DNA from: Patescibacteria group bacterium UBA2100 | GTDB taxonomy: Bacteria > Patescibacteriota > Minisyncoccia > Phycocordibacterales > UBA2100 | Direction: 5' to 3' | Assembly (NCBI GenBank): GCA_002331185.1 | Contig: DCYW01000018.1 | Span: forward strand, 16,231 to 43,722 | DNA: 27,492 nt | Shown: positions 1 to 7,560 of the stretch, piece after piece | How positions within the stretch are numbered: the stretch's first letter is position 1 | Layout: the number at the start of each line of letters is the position of its first letter | Position numbers and translations under genes: made by a program | The notes under the pieces: model-generated | Databases searched by the model: none | Seen by the model: the letters and a program-made list of their open reading frames with translations, nothing else | What the model was told of the DNA's origin: nothing

Positions 1-156
1 ATAAGCATCTCATTAAATTAAGTGATATGGAGTGCTTCTTTATGTATAAACATAGGCTCGAATCAAACCTATCGATGTATCGACAGATGGTGTTTAAAAT
101 AGATTTTGAATACCTCAGTTTACTGAAATATTTTATGTATGATTGAAATTGGAGCG

Positions 157-186
157 CCAAACGCCTCAATTGACTGAGGCGTTTGG
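157..186 (-). terminator. Hairpin downstream of the RND pump gene
   Basis: A perfect 12-bp inverted repeat (CCAAACGCCTCA, loop ATTGAC, TGAGGCGTTTGG) lies about 34 nt beyond the stop of the minus-strand efflux operon. Neither side has a clean run of T, so it is a weak intrinsic terminator at best; a transcript-end stabilising hairpin is equally possible. Nothing else can be called in 1-219. Confidence 0.5.
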
Positions 187-219
187 TAAAAACTCCACTG
201 TTATGGGATTTTTACTTTT

Positions 220-3200
220 CTACTCTTCAAACTTTCCTGGCCAGCGTGCGTAAATTGAAGGGACCAAAAGCAAGGTAATGATAGTTGCAAAAGCCAAACC
301 AAACATCAAAGCATACGCCAACGGTACCCAAATTGCTGCAGCAAAGAGAAGCGGAATAACTCCAATAACTGTCGTAAGTGCAGTGAGCAATACAGGACGC
401 AATCGAGAGGTTGTCGCATCGACAATAATCTCATTAACCGACTTTGTAGAACCATATTTCCGCCGTTGTGTGTTAATGGTATCTACAAGAATAATAGAGT
501 TGTTGACCACAATACCTGAAAGTGCAATGAATCCCATGATTGAAGGGAAGGAGAGTGGGCTGCCAGTAATCATTAGTCCTCCAAACACTCCAATAAGCGA
601 TAGCGGGACAATAGCGAGTACGTAGAGAGCATAACGGAAGGAGTTAAACTGCAACACGAGAATCGCAAACATGCTCACCATCCCAATAATGAGCGCTACG
701 AACATATCTTTGAACGATTGGTCAATCTCCTCACTTTCTCCACCAACCGACACAGAGACGCTTTCTGGAAGTACGTAATTTTCAATTTTTTCTTTAAACT
801 CTGTTGAAATTTTTACCGCATTTCCATTCTCAGTCAATCTACTTGAGACTGTAGCAATGCGTTTCCCATCATCATGAAGAATTGCTGAACGACTAGGCTG
901 AACTGCTACTGTCACAAATGATGAAAGGGGAGTCGCACCACTTTGAGTTGCCACTTCAATTTGCGCCAGTGTATCTATTGTTGTTTCATTTGTTGCAAAT
1001 GCGTCTGCACCGTCTTGTGTATCAAGTGCAAGGCGAGTAATTACATCAATATCATCACCGAGCTGTTTAATCTCCGTTGCTTCCTCACCATACAGAGCTG
1101 CACGAAGAGTTGTTGCGATAGTTCCAATACTTACTCCTTGAGCAATTGCCTCGGCTCGATTAATGCTGAATACGAACTCATTGGTGTTATTTTTTGTGCT
1201 TGATGTAATGTCAGTAGTACCAGAAATTTCTTCGAGTACTCGTTCAACGATAGTTGCAGCTTCTTCTAGATCAGTAAGGCTCTCTCCTGAGAGGGTAATC
1301 GTCACTGGAGCAAGTGATGGAGGACCATCACTGAGCTGATCGACACGCATTTGGGATGTATGAATTGCACTGAGTTTACCTCTAATATCATCGATGATCT
1401 CGGTACTTTCTCGCTCTCTATCTTCATCGAGTGTAATAAAGATATTTGCAAAACGAGCGTTTGCAGACGAGCCACCTGTGATGTTTCCAAATGCGCTGGT
1501 GCGTCCTACCGTTGTTACAAAAGAGGTTGCTTCAGGAATGGTGTAGAGAATTTCTTCAGCTTTACGGATTTCTAAATCAGTCCGCTCGAGAATGCTTCCT
1601 GTTGGTAATTCAGCCTCAATGAAAATCCAATCGGAATCAGTATCTTCAAAGAAGATAACGTTCACCGCACCAGTTATTGGGAGCGATAAAGACACTGCAA
1701 ATAGAGCAAAGAGCGTCACGATGATTATATTTTGGGATTCGCGACTTGCAAGAAATCGGGTAAGGCGCATTCGGTACCATTCTTCAATTCTATGCACAAC
1801 CCCATCACGTGTGCGGCTTATTCGAGCGCCGAGCTGTTCATGTACATTGTGCTTTATTCGTGTACGTGTCGTGGGAAATAGCGGACCAACCCACATTAAC
1901 ATGAGAATAAAGTTTCCAAAAGAAGATATTGCTTTACCAATCGAGCTTCGTTCTACAATTACTTCTTCGTGGAGAGATTCTTGTGTTGTTGGTTTATTTC
2001 GACGCAATAATTTTGTTGCGAACATTGGTACAAATCCAAGTGCCACTAACAAAGATGAAAGAAGGACAAAGATAATAGTAAACGGAATACTTTTTATAAA
2101 TTCTCCGGTAATACCTGAAACCATCAGTAATGGTGCAAATACTGCAATGGTCGTCATGGTACCTGCGGTTAATGGAACATGAAACTCGCGAATGACATCG
2201 AGTGCTGCACGTGATTTTATTTTTTCACGCTCTTTGTTAGATTCACCTTCATGCGATTCGAGTTTGTGGAGACGGCGGTTTATACCTTCAACAATAACAA
2301 TTGTGGAATCAACAATAATACCAATAGAGAGAATCAAAGCAAAAAGACTTACGAAGTTTAACGTGTTTCCGGAAGATTCAAGTCCAATAAATGCTGTAAG
2401 AAAGGAGAGAGGGATAGAAATTGCAGCAATGAGCGCTTCGCGCCAACCAACGGCAAGCAACAACACAATAGTGACCAATAGAACTGTTTGTAAACCACTA
2501 CGGGTAAGAGTTGTAAGGTCGTCTTGCAAGAGTTCACCGTTGTCGAACACTACATGCACCTGCATACCCTCAAGCAACCCGCCCTCTTCTTGAAGCTCAG
2601 CGAGCTTAGCTTGTACATCTTTACTCACTGTGGTGATCTTTGCACTTGAACTCTTAAATACATCAAAAGATACTGACTCGATTGATGGCGCCCCATTTAT
2701 ACTTGTACGACTATACGTTGTCGGTTCTTGACGACCATCAATAATGCGTGCGATGTCACGAACATATACTGGCGTACCTCCAACAGAGAGGATAGGGATA
2801 TCAGCAACTTCTTGCGTGTCAGTAATGTCGCCAGCCAAACGAACAGGAAACTCAGCGTCGCCTAATTGAATATTTCCAACAGGCAGTGCAACGTTTGCAG
2901 CAGAGATTGCACGAGTTACATCAGTTATCGTGAGACTTAACTGAGCAAGGGCATTTCGGTCGATAACCACAGCTACTTCGCGTTTTTCAACTCCTCCAAC
3001 ACTGACTGAAGAAACTCCACGTACTTTTTCTAGTTCATCTGCGGCATCTTCGCCAAGTTGGTACAAAAGCTCTTGTGGAATAGTGGCAGAGAGCGTTGCA
3101 GTAACAACTGGTTCTGATCCAAATTCAATTTCAATGATTCGAGGGTCAAGAGCCTCAGTTGGTAATTCATTTTTAGAAATATCTATTTGGTCACGCACAT

Positions 3201-3525
3201 CACTAATAGATTTCTTGATGTCAGCACTTGCTTCAAACTCAATAGTGATACTCGATACGCCCTCACTTGAATTTGAAGTGATGTTACGGACATCACTCAG
3301 ACTATTTTTTAGAGGCTCTTCAAGAACATTCGTGATAAGTTTCTCAACATCTTCAGGTGAAGCACCAGGTAAGACAGTCGAAACAATAGCGATAGGTACA
3401 TCAACCTCTGGTGCTGATTCCTTTGGAATATCAACTATTGCTGTTATTCCAAGAAAGAGTATCGCGAGAATAAGAATAATCGCAAATCGGCTGCGTTTCG
3501 TAAAAAAACTCCAAACGTTATACAT
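220..3525 (-). CDS. RND-family efflux transporter permease (AcrB-like)
   Basis: An 1101-residue inner-membrane pump of the resistance-nodulation-division superfamily, which uses the proton gradient to expel substrates. Visible marks are TM1 at about residues 14-32, the porter-domain start PGASPEDVE (53-61), and TM4 with IGIIVDSTIVIVEG (401-414). In TM4 the proton-relay Asp is present (D406), but the second Asp of AcrB-type pumps is Ser (S407). The second half repeats the fold, with a TM bundle near residues 915-1090. The loop between TM6 and TM7 (roughly 515-610) is long and basic. The family is usually 1000-1050 residues, so this is slightly large. It starts with ATG, 7 nt after the stop of the membrane-fusion gene upstream, so the two form an operon. 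Substrate is unknown. No TolC-like partner is in the window. Confidence 0.93.
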   Translation of the reverse strand: MYNVWSFFTKRSRFAIILILAILFLGITAIVDIPKESAPEVDVPIAIVSTVLPGASPEDVEKLITNVLEEPLKNSLSDVRNITSNSSEGVSSITIEFEASADIKKSISDVRDQIDISKNELPTEALDPRIIEIEFGSEPVVTATLSATIPQELLYQLGEDAADELEKVRGVSSVSVGGVEKREVAVVIDRNALAQLSLTITDVTRAISAANVALPVGNIQLGDAEFPVRLAGDITDTQEVADIPILSVGGTPVYVRDIARIIDGRQEPTTYSRTSINGAPSIESVSFDVFKSSSAKITTVSKDVQAKLAELQEEGGLLEGMQVHVVFDNGELLQDDLTTLTRSGLQTVLLVTIVLLLAVGWREALIAAISIPLSFLTAFIGLESSGNTLNFVSLFALILSIGIIVDSTIVIVEGINRRLHKLESHEGESNKEREKIKSRAALDVIREFHVPLTAGTMTTIAVFAPLLMVSGITGEFIKSIPFTIIFVLLSSLLVALGFVPMFATKLLRRNKPTTQESLHEEVIVERSSIGKAISSFGNFILMLMWVGPLFPTTRTRIKHNVHEQLGARISRTRDGVVHRIEEWYRMRLTRFLASRESQNIIIVTLFALFAVSLSLPITGAVNVIFFEDTDSDWIFIEAELPTGSILERTDLEIRKAEEILYTIPEATSFVTTVGRTSAFGNITGGSSANARFANIFITLDEDRERESTEIIDDIRGKLSAIHTSQMRVDQLSDGPPSLAPVTITLSGESLTDLEEAATIVERVLEEISGTTDITSSTKNNTNEFVFSINRAEAIAQGVSIGTIATTLRAALYGEEATEIKQLGDDIDVITRLALDTQDGADAFATNETTIDTLAQIEVATQSGATPLSSFVTVAVQPSRSAILHDDGKRIATVSSRLTENGNAVKISTEFKEKIENYVLPESVSVSVGGESEEIDQSFKDMFVALIIGMVSMFAILVLQFNSFRYALYVLAIVPLSLIGVFGGLMITGSPLSFPSIMGFIALSGIVVNNSIILVDTINTQRRKYGSTKSVNEIIVDATTSRLRPVLLTALTTVIGVIPLLFAAAIWVPLAYALMFGLAFATIITLLLVPSIYARWPGKFEE

Positions 3526-3532
3526 ATATCTG

Positions 3533-5242
3533 TTAGTTAGAAACTATTACAGTCGTACCCTCAGTGAGACCGCGTGCATCAAGTACGATTTCTGTATTGC
3601 GATTAATGCCACTAACAATTTCGATAGATGATTGCACAACCGAACCAAGTTTTACTGGCATTGATTCAAGGATATTTTCCTCATTTACTACAAACACAAA
3701 AGCATCGTCTCCTACAAGCTTAAGAGAAGATATTGGCACACGAATACTTGCATCGTCTTTACTGATGTCTTGGCTTGCAAGATTAAGGAATTCCACCGAA
3801 ACGCGCGAACCGTGAGTAAGCGGCACACTCTCAGCAACAAGTGCGATGCGCACCTCCACCTGACGCTTAACGGGATCAACCCCCGGAGCAATACTCGTAA
3901 TAACACCTTCATGTTTTCTGTTTATGAGCGCACGTCCACCAACTGCAATGCGATCAATTGTGTTTGGAGCGACAAATGTTTCTATTTCGAGCGCATTATC
4001 GTTTGCCACAAGTCCAATGTCTTGGAACGAAGTTACGAAATCACCCTTATCAATAGTAAGGATAGTAACAATGCCAGTTACTGGTGCTCGCACTCGTGTG
4101 TTTTCAAGTTGTGCAACGGCTTGCGCGAGCGTTGCTTGAGCTGACTCTAGTTGGGCCTGTGCGACGGCTACATCTTCCGGTTGCGCTCCTGTGATACCCT
4201 GCGATTCATTTTCCTGTGCTACAGTTAGCGCTGTTTGTGCAGCATTTAAAGCACCGCGCGCAGCTGAGAGTGAGGATAATGTACCAAGAATACTTGTTCG
4301 CGCAGCAGAAGCTGTCGTCTTATAGCTTGCAATAGTTGTCGTAGTAATTGATGCAGTGGGCACGGCACCATCAAGTGCTGAAATAACATTGTCGAGCATA
4401 CTTTTAATTTCAAGCATCTCCTTTTCCAATACGTCGATTTCTGTCCGCACCTCTGCATTCGAGAGTGTTGAAACATCTTCTGAAGCTGCAGCATGGCGAT
4501 TAATAGTGTTTTCCAAGATAAAGCGCCCGTGTTCTGCTGCTATCGCCTGTGAGCTGTTTGTTGAAACAAACATAAGCTTTGGGTTTGCGCCGTCGGGATT
4601 GCTAAAGAATACATCGATACCGCCTGAAAAAGCTGTATCACTTGCTGCATATGCGCTCAGTAAAGTATTACGAGCTGAAGCTGTCGTTTCATTCATACTC
4701 TGTAGTGCACTTGCAGTATTTGCTTTAAGGACTGCAAGTTGTTCGTCGCGAGTACCGCCTGAGATTTTGTTAAAGCTTGCTGTAGCTTGTGCAACAGTCG
4801 CTTGTGCTTGTGCAACACTTGCACGTTCTGACGCATTCTCAATTGAGGCAATAATAGTACCCGCCCGAACTTGTTGTCCAACACGCGCATTCACGCTTGT
4901 GATCACACCAGCTCGCTGTGCGCGAAGATCACCTTGTGTTTGTGATTGCACCTCTCCAGTCGTTTCAAGAACAGACTCGAGTTGTGATACCAGACCAGCA
5001 GGGGAAGTAGTTACTTGGCGAGGGATAACAACAGTTTCTGAATCCGCACCGGAATTTACTACACTCTTACCGATACCAAAACCAAGGAAAATAACGATAA
5101 TAAGAAGAGCTATGCCGGTTCGCTTTGTAGAATAACGTCTTACAAAAGCTCGAGTGTGCGGCATTGGCATTGTGGTATAAGCGGAAATGATTACGTGACC
5201 AAGATCGCCTAGCTTTCGTCGCAGAGTTGAGAATGAAATCAT
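3533..5242 (-). CDS. HlyD/AcrA-family membrane fusion protein
   Basis: A 569-residue periplasmic adaptor partner of the RND pump, first gene of the minus-strand operon. It has about 42 cytoplasmic residues, one TM (about 43-62), a lipoyl-like half motif (about 108-136, AGVITSVNARVGQQVRAGT), a long Ala/Gln-rich coiled-coil region, the second lipoyl half (RVRAPVTGIVTILTIDKGD), then beta-barrel and membrane-proximal regions. Most family members are 350-420 residues. The extra length lies inside the hairpin, where about 200 residues (roughly 160-350) include a globular-looking insert around residues 200-250. The start is taken at the first ATG. Met25 (5168-5170) is an alternative and would shorten only the cytoplasmic tail. 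No strong ribosome binding site is visible for either start. Confidence 0.9.
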   Translation of the reverse strand: MISFSTLRRKLGDLGHVIISAYTTMPMPHTRAFVRRYSTKRTGIALLIIVIFLGFGIGKSVVNSGADSETVVIPRQVTTSPAGLVSQLESVLETTGEVQSQTQGDLRAQRAGVITSVNARVGQQVRAGTIIASIENASERASVAQAQATVAQATASFNKISGGTRDEQLAVLKANTASALQSMNETTASARNTLLSAYAASDTAFSGGIDVFFSNPDGANPKLMFVSTNSSQAIAAEHGRFILENTINRHAAASEDVSTLSNAEVRTEIDVLEKEMLEIKSMLDNVISALDGAVPTASITTTTIASYKTTASAARTSILGTLSSLSAARGALNAAQTALTVAQENESQGITGAQPEDVAVAQAQLESAQATLAQAVAQLENTRVRAPVTGIVTILTIDKGDFVTSFQDIGLVANDNALEIETFVAPNTIDRIAVGGRALINRKHEGVITSIAPGVDPVKRQVEVRIALVAESVPLTHGSRVSVEFLNLASQDISKDDASIRVPISSLKLVGDDAFVFVVNEENILESMPVKLGSVVQSSIEIVSGINRNTEIVLDARGLTEGTTVIVSN

Positions 5243-5283
5243 ATAGGATGATGGTTAGTATAAGTTTTGATAATTATGTTCCG

Positions 5284-5315
5284 TGTATAGTGCGTTTAAT
5301 TGTGAATCTCGTCAA
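5284..5315 (-). promoter_or_regulatory. Candidate promoter of the efflux operon
   Basis: On the minus strand a near-consensus -35, TTGACG (5310-5315), is followed 17-20 nt later by AT-rich -10 candidates (CACTAT 5287-5292 or TATACA 5284-5289). The -35 is good but the -10 is ambiguous. The position in the 148-nt divergent gap 5243-5390 fits. Confidence 0.4.
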
Positions 5316-5390
5316 GGAATTATTGCGTTGTACCACTTTTTCTATACAATGATTTAAATACACATTAAAACGAACTAATAATACACTATT

Positions 5391-5612
5391 ATGTTGAAAA
5401 ATTTTCTTGTTAAGAAGTTGATGAAGTCTCAACTCAAAAACATGCCAAAAGATCAAGCCGACATGATTGGCGCGATGATTGAAAAAAATCCAGAACTCTT
5501 TATGAAAATTGCAAAAGAAGCACAGCAGCTTGTAAAGGGTGGAAAAGATCAGATGGCAGCGATGATGGAGGTAAGTAAAAAATACCAAAAAGAACTACAG
5601 CAATTGATGTAG
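5391..5612 (+). CDS. Small Met- and Lys-rich helical protein
   Basis: A 73-residue protein of unknown function. Ten of 73 residues are Met and there is no TM segment. Most of it is predicted helical by eye (for example MIGAMIEKNPELFMKIAKEA, then QMAAMMEVSKKYQKELQQLM at the end), with amphipathic spacing that suggests a small helical bundle or protein-binding hairpin. No cysteine or catalytic motif is visible. TAATAA sits at 5376-5381, so a transcript starting around 5388 would be nearly leaderless. The gene is divergent from the efflux operon. I accept it as real because of its biased, low-complexity-free composition and its clean position in the gap. I do not recognise a family. Confidence 0.7.
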   Translation: MLKNFLVKKLMKSQLKNMPKDQADMIGAMIEKNPELFMKIAKEAQQLVKGGKDQMAAMMEVSKKYQKELQQLM

Positions 5613-5656
5613 TTATTTGACAAGTACACTCAAATGTTCTTTGTTGTGAAATAGTG

Positions 5657-5684
5657 TTGACAATTTTTTCTCATTTGATATCTT
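5657..5684 (+). promoter_or_regulatory. Strong extended -10 promoter for the structured RNA
   Basis: Consensus -35 TTGACA (5657-5662), 16-nt spacer, -10 TATCTT (5679-5684) preceded by the extended element TGA (5676-5678). Initiation is predicted near 5690-5692, exactly at the base of the first hairpin of the RNA that follows. No start codon of a plausible gene lies downstream. Confidence 0.75.
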
Positions 5685-5690
5685 GTGCGA

Positions 5691-5933
5691 ACGGTAGTCA
5701 GCTTGCTGATTGCCGTACTGGTGACTACTTCAAGTCTTCGGACTCGAAATGGCCACCATGTAGGTCGACTCTTCGGAGTTGATCTACATGGTGTCCGTTT
5801 CAATCTTTTGACCTTCGGGGATAGGGAAAGAAATGAACACCAATGAAAAATGTCTACTTCGGTAGGCGTTTTTCATATCTGAGTACTAAATGAAATAATA
5901 ATTTAAAACCCGGACATTGTTGTCCGGGTTTTT
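5691..5933 (+). ncRNA. Candidate structured non-coding RNA with tetraloop-capped hairpins
   Basis: A stretch of about 243 nt with no credible long ORF, bounded by a strong promoter and a strong terminator. By hand folding it holds: H1 5691-5701/5706-5716 (11 bp, loop CUUG); H2 5733-5736/5741-5744 (4 bp, loop UUCG); H3 5754-5771/5776-5793 (18 bp, loop UUCG, plus 2 bp after a C-U mismatch); H4, a UUCG loop at 5814-5817 closed by two G-C pairs, with an outer UCUUU/AAAGA helix (5804-5808/5827-5831); H5 5843-5857/5862-5876 (15 bp, loop UUCG); and the terminator hairpin. Several pairs are G-U, as expected for a real RNA helix. I find no signature of RNase P (P4), SRP RNA (GNAR loop), tmRNA (T-loop) or 6S RNA. 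Function unknown. Confidence 0.72.
5907..5933 (+). terminator. Bidirectional intrinsic terminator
   Basis: Perfect 10-bp stem AACCCGGACA (5907-5916) and TGTCCGGGTT (5921-5930) with loop TTGT, followed by TTT on the plus strand and by TTTTAAATTATT on the minus strand. It ends the structured RNA (plus) and the convergent small gene 5951-6223 (minus). Confidence 0.88.
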
Positions 5934-5950
5934 CGCATTTTGAAGATGAA

Positions 5951-6223
5951 CTAAGGTCGTCGAGAGCCGATTGTACGACCAGTACGTTGAGCATACGTAG
6001 CCTTAAGGCCAGAACGTCCATTTTTTTTGTAACCAGCAATCCATCCATTGAGCTCCTCACTGGTGATATCGTACAGTTTTTCTACATCTTTCTGAGATAT
6101 CCGCCTATCAATGATGGCGCGCACGACTTTTTCTTTCAAAAAAGCGGACCACCGCCTAGTGTCAAGTGCTGGAAGATCTAAATCTTTGGTGCTATGAGTA
6201 GTACGTACCGCATTTTGAGTCAT
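5951..6223 (-). CDS. DUF1153/SciP-like small helix-turn-helix protein
   Basis: A 90-residue protein. The core LDLPALDTRRW (15-25), KEKVVRAI (30-37), ISQKDVEKLYDI (42-53), EELNGWIAGYKKNGRSGLKA (57-76) and a closing Gln follows the pattern I know from DUF1153, the family of the alphaproteobacterial CtrA inhibitor SciP. In that pattern a DLP..xT.RW start leads into a Trp-repressor-like helix-turn-helix and ends W...G..GL+AT..Q. The basic tail (RTGRTIGSRRP) suits DNA binding. The assignment is from memory of the family; a generic transposase-like or TrpR-like HTH is the alternative. ATG start with GGAAGG on the minus strand (6233-6238) 9 nt upstream, a textbook ribosome binding site. Convergent with the structured RNA, divergent from ychF. 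Confidence 0.75.
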   Translation of the reverse strand: MTQNAVRTTHSTKDLDLPALDTRRWSAFLKEKVVRAIIDRRISQKDVEKLYDITSEELNGWIAGYKKNGRSGLKATYAQRTGRTIGSRRP

Positions 6224-6253
6224 CAGCTAATTCCTTCCCAAGAGCCTACTTTG

Positions 6254-6282
6254 AGTATATGATGACGCGCATAATTTGTCTA
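6254..6282 (-). promoter_or_regulatory. Promoter of the DUF1153-like gene
   Basis: Minus-strand TAGACA (6277-6282), 17-nt spacer, TATACT (6254-6259), each 5 of 6 to consensus. The spacer contains CATAAT on the plus strand (6270-6275), a possible -10 for ychF, so the two divergent promoters may overlap. No good plus-strand -35 is seen. Confidence 0.65.
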
Positions 6283-6299
6283 ATAAAAAACAGTATTTT

Positions 6300-7400
6300 A
6301 TGTCACTTTCAATCGGTATCGTAGGGCTTCCAAACGTTGGAAAATCGACGCTCTTTAACGCACTTACTAAAAAATCGGTTACTGCAGCAAACTTTCCTTT
6401 TTGTACTATTGATCCATCAGTTGGCGTTGTTGCCGTACCAGACGCACGTCTCGACCAGCTCGCAGCAATGTCGGGTTCAGAAAAAACGCTACCTGCTATT
6501 GTTGAATTTGTAGACATTGCAGGATTGGTGAAGGGGGCTTCTGAAGGTGAAGGACTTGGAAACCAATTTCTAGCCAACATCCGTGGAGTAGATGCAATTG
6601 CGCACGTTGTACGTGTTTTTGATGATGTCGATATTACACATGTTCACGGTGCTGTAGACCCTATGCATGATATTGATATTATCAACCTTGAGCTTGTTCT
6701 TGCCGACACTCAAACTGTGGTAAAACGTCTGAGCACTATTGGGAAAGATGTTAAAGCTGGAAACAAAGAAGCTGTGATTCTGCAAAGCGCATTAGAGAAA
6801 TTGCTTGTGACTCTTGAATCAGGGAAGCTCGCACGCGCCGCCCGTCTAGATGAAAAAGAACTTGTACAGGTAAAAGGATTGCAACTGCTGACAATGAAAC
6901 CTTTTATGTATGTGTTGAACAGAAAAAGTACGGGATTTAACGTACATGAACAACCAGACGAACGCGGTATTCAACTAAAGAGTTTCCTTGAAGACGCAGG
7001 GGCATACTGGGTAGAAGTTGATGCAAGCGTTGAAGACGAACTCAAAGATGTTCATTGGGATGACGCACAAGAATTTCGGCGAGAATTTGGGATCATTGAA
7101 AGTGGTGTAGATGAATTGATTAGAACAGGATATGCGCTTCTCAATCTCATTTCATTTTTTACTACTGGAGAAAAAGAAACACGCGCATGGACAGTCGAAA
7201 AAGGAAGTACAGCGCCAACTGCTGCTGGAGTGATTCATACTGATTTTGAGAAAAAATTTATTCGGGCAGAAACTACCTCATGGCAAGAGCTTCTTGAAGC
7301 TGGTTCATGGAACTCAGCAAAAGGAAGCGGAAAAGTACGTACAGAAGGAAAAGAGTATCTTGTACAAGATGGTGACGTGATTGAATTTTTACACAGCTAA
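6300..7400 (+). CDS. ychF: Redox-responsive ATPase/GTPase YchF (Obg family)
   Basis: A 366-residue ribosome-associated P-loop NTPase of the YchF/OLA1 family, which favours ATP over GTP. It shows the P-loop GLPNVGKST (9-17), switch I NFPFCTIDPSVGVV (31-44), G3 DIAGLVKGASEGEG (72-85), the helical insert, and a C-terminal TGS domain ending YLVQDGDVIEFLHS. The G4 position, NxxE in the E. coli protein, reads NRKS (N207 onward), so the acidic residue is absent. An upstream in-frame TTG (6276) would add eight residues, but ATG 6300 (MSLSIGIVGLPNVGKS) matches the family start exactly. Length matches the usual 363. It is a single gene, divergent from the DUF1153-like gene. Confidence 0.96.
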   Translation: MSLSIGIVGLPNVGKSTLFNALTKKSVTAANFPFCTIDPSVGVVAVPDARLDQLAAMSGSEKTLPAIVEFVDIAGLVKGASEGEGLGNQFLANIRGVDAIAHVVRVFDDVDITHVHGAVDPMHDIDIINLELVLADTQTVVKRLSTIGKDVKAGNKEAVILQSALEKLLVTLESGKLARAARLDEKELVQVKGLQLLTMKPFMYVLNRKSTGFNVHEQPDERGIQLKSFLEDAGAYWVEVDASVEDELKDVHWDDAQEFRREFGIIESGVDELIRTGYALLNLISFFTTGEKETRAWTVEKGSTAPTAAGVIHTDFEKKFIRAETTSWQELLEAGSWNSAKGSGKVRTEGKEYLVQDGDVIEFLHS

Positions 7401-7464
7401 CCGCTTTACGAAAAAATCTTAGTATAGTCTAAGTAGGTACCAAATAGACATGGAAGGAGTGCAA

Positions 7465-7560
7465 ATGTACTACGCACTTGTAACAGGTTTGTTTGTTTTG
7501 GGTCCTATGTTTCTATGGCGACACATGAATAGACATGCCCTTGATCCAGAAAAAACTTGA
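7465..7560 (+). CDS. Tiny single-pass membrane protein (31 residues)
   Basis: ATG preceded by AAGGAG (spacing 6 nt), one of the best ribosome binding sites in the window. It encodes MYYALVTGLFVLGPMFLW followed by a basic tail RHMNRHALDPEKT: one TM with N-out/C-in character by the positive-inside rule. It is the only candidate gene here ending in TGA. The stop overlaps the TTG start of the next ORF (TTGA). No family is recognised. It could instead be a leader peptide. Confidence 0.45.
   Translation: MYYALVTGLFVLGPMFLWRHMNRHALDPEKT

Noticed and set aside
5323..5348. TTGCGT...TATACA as promoter of the Met-rich gene
   Set aside because: Spacer of only 14 nt. The TAATAA nearer the start codon fits the leaderless pattern better.
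5691..5933. RNase P RNA, SRP RNA, tmRNA or 6S RNA
   Set aside because: No P4-type motif, no GNAR-loop SRP helix 8, no T-loop or CCA end, and no single long interrupted hairpin. The structure is a row of independent tetraloop hairpins.
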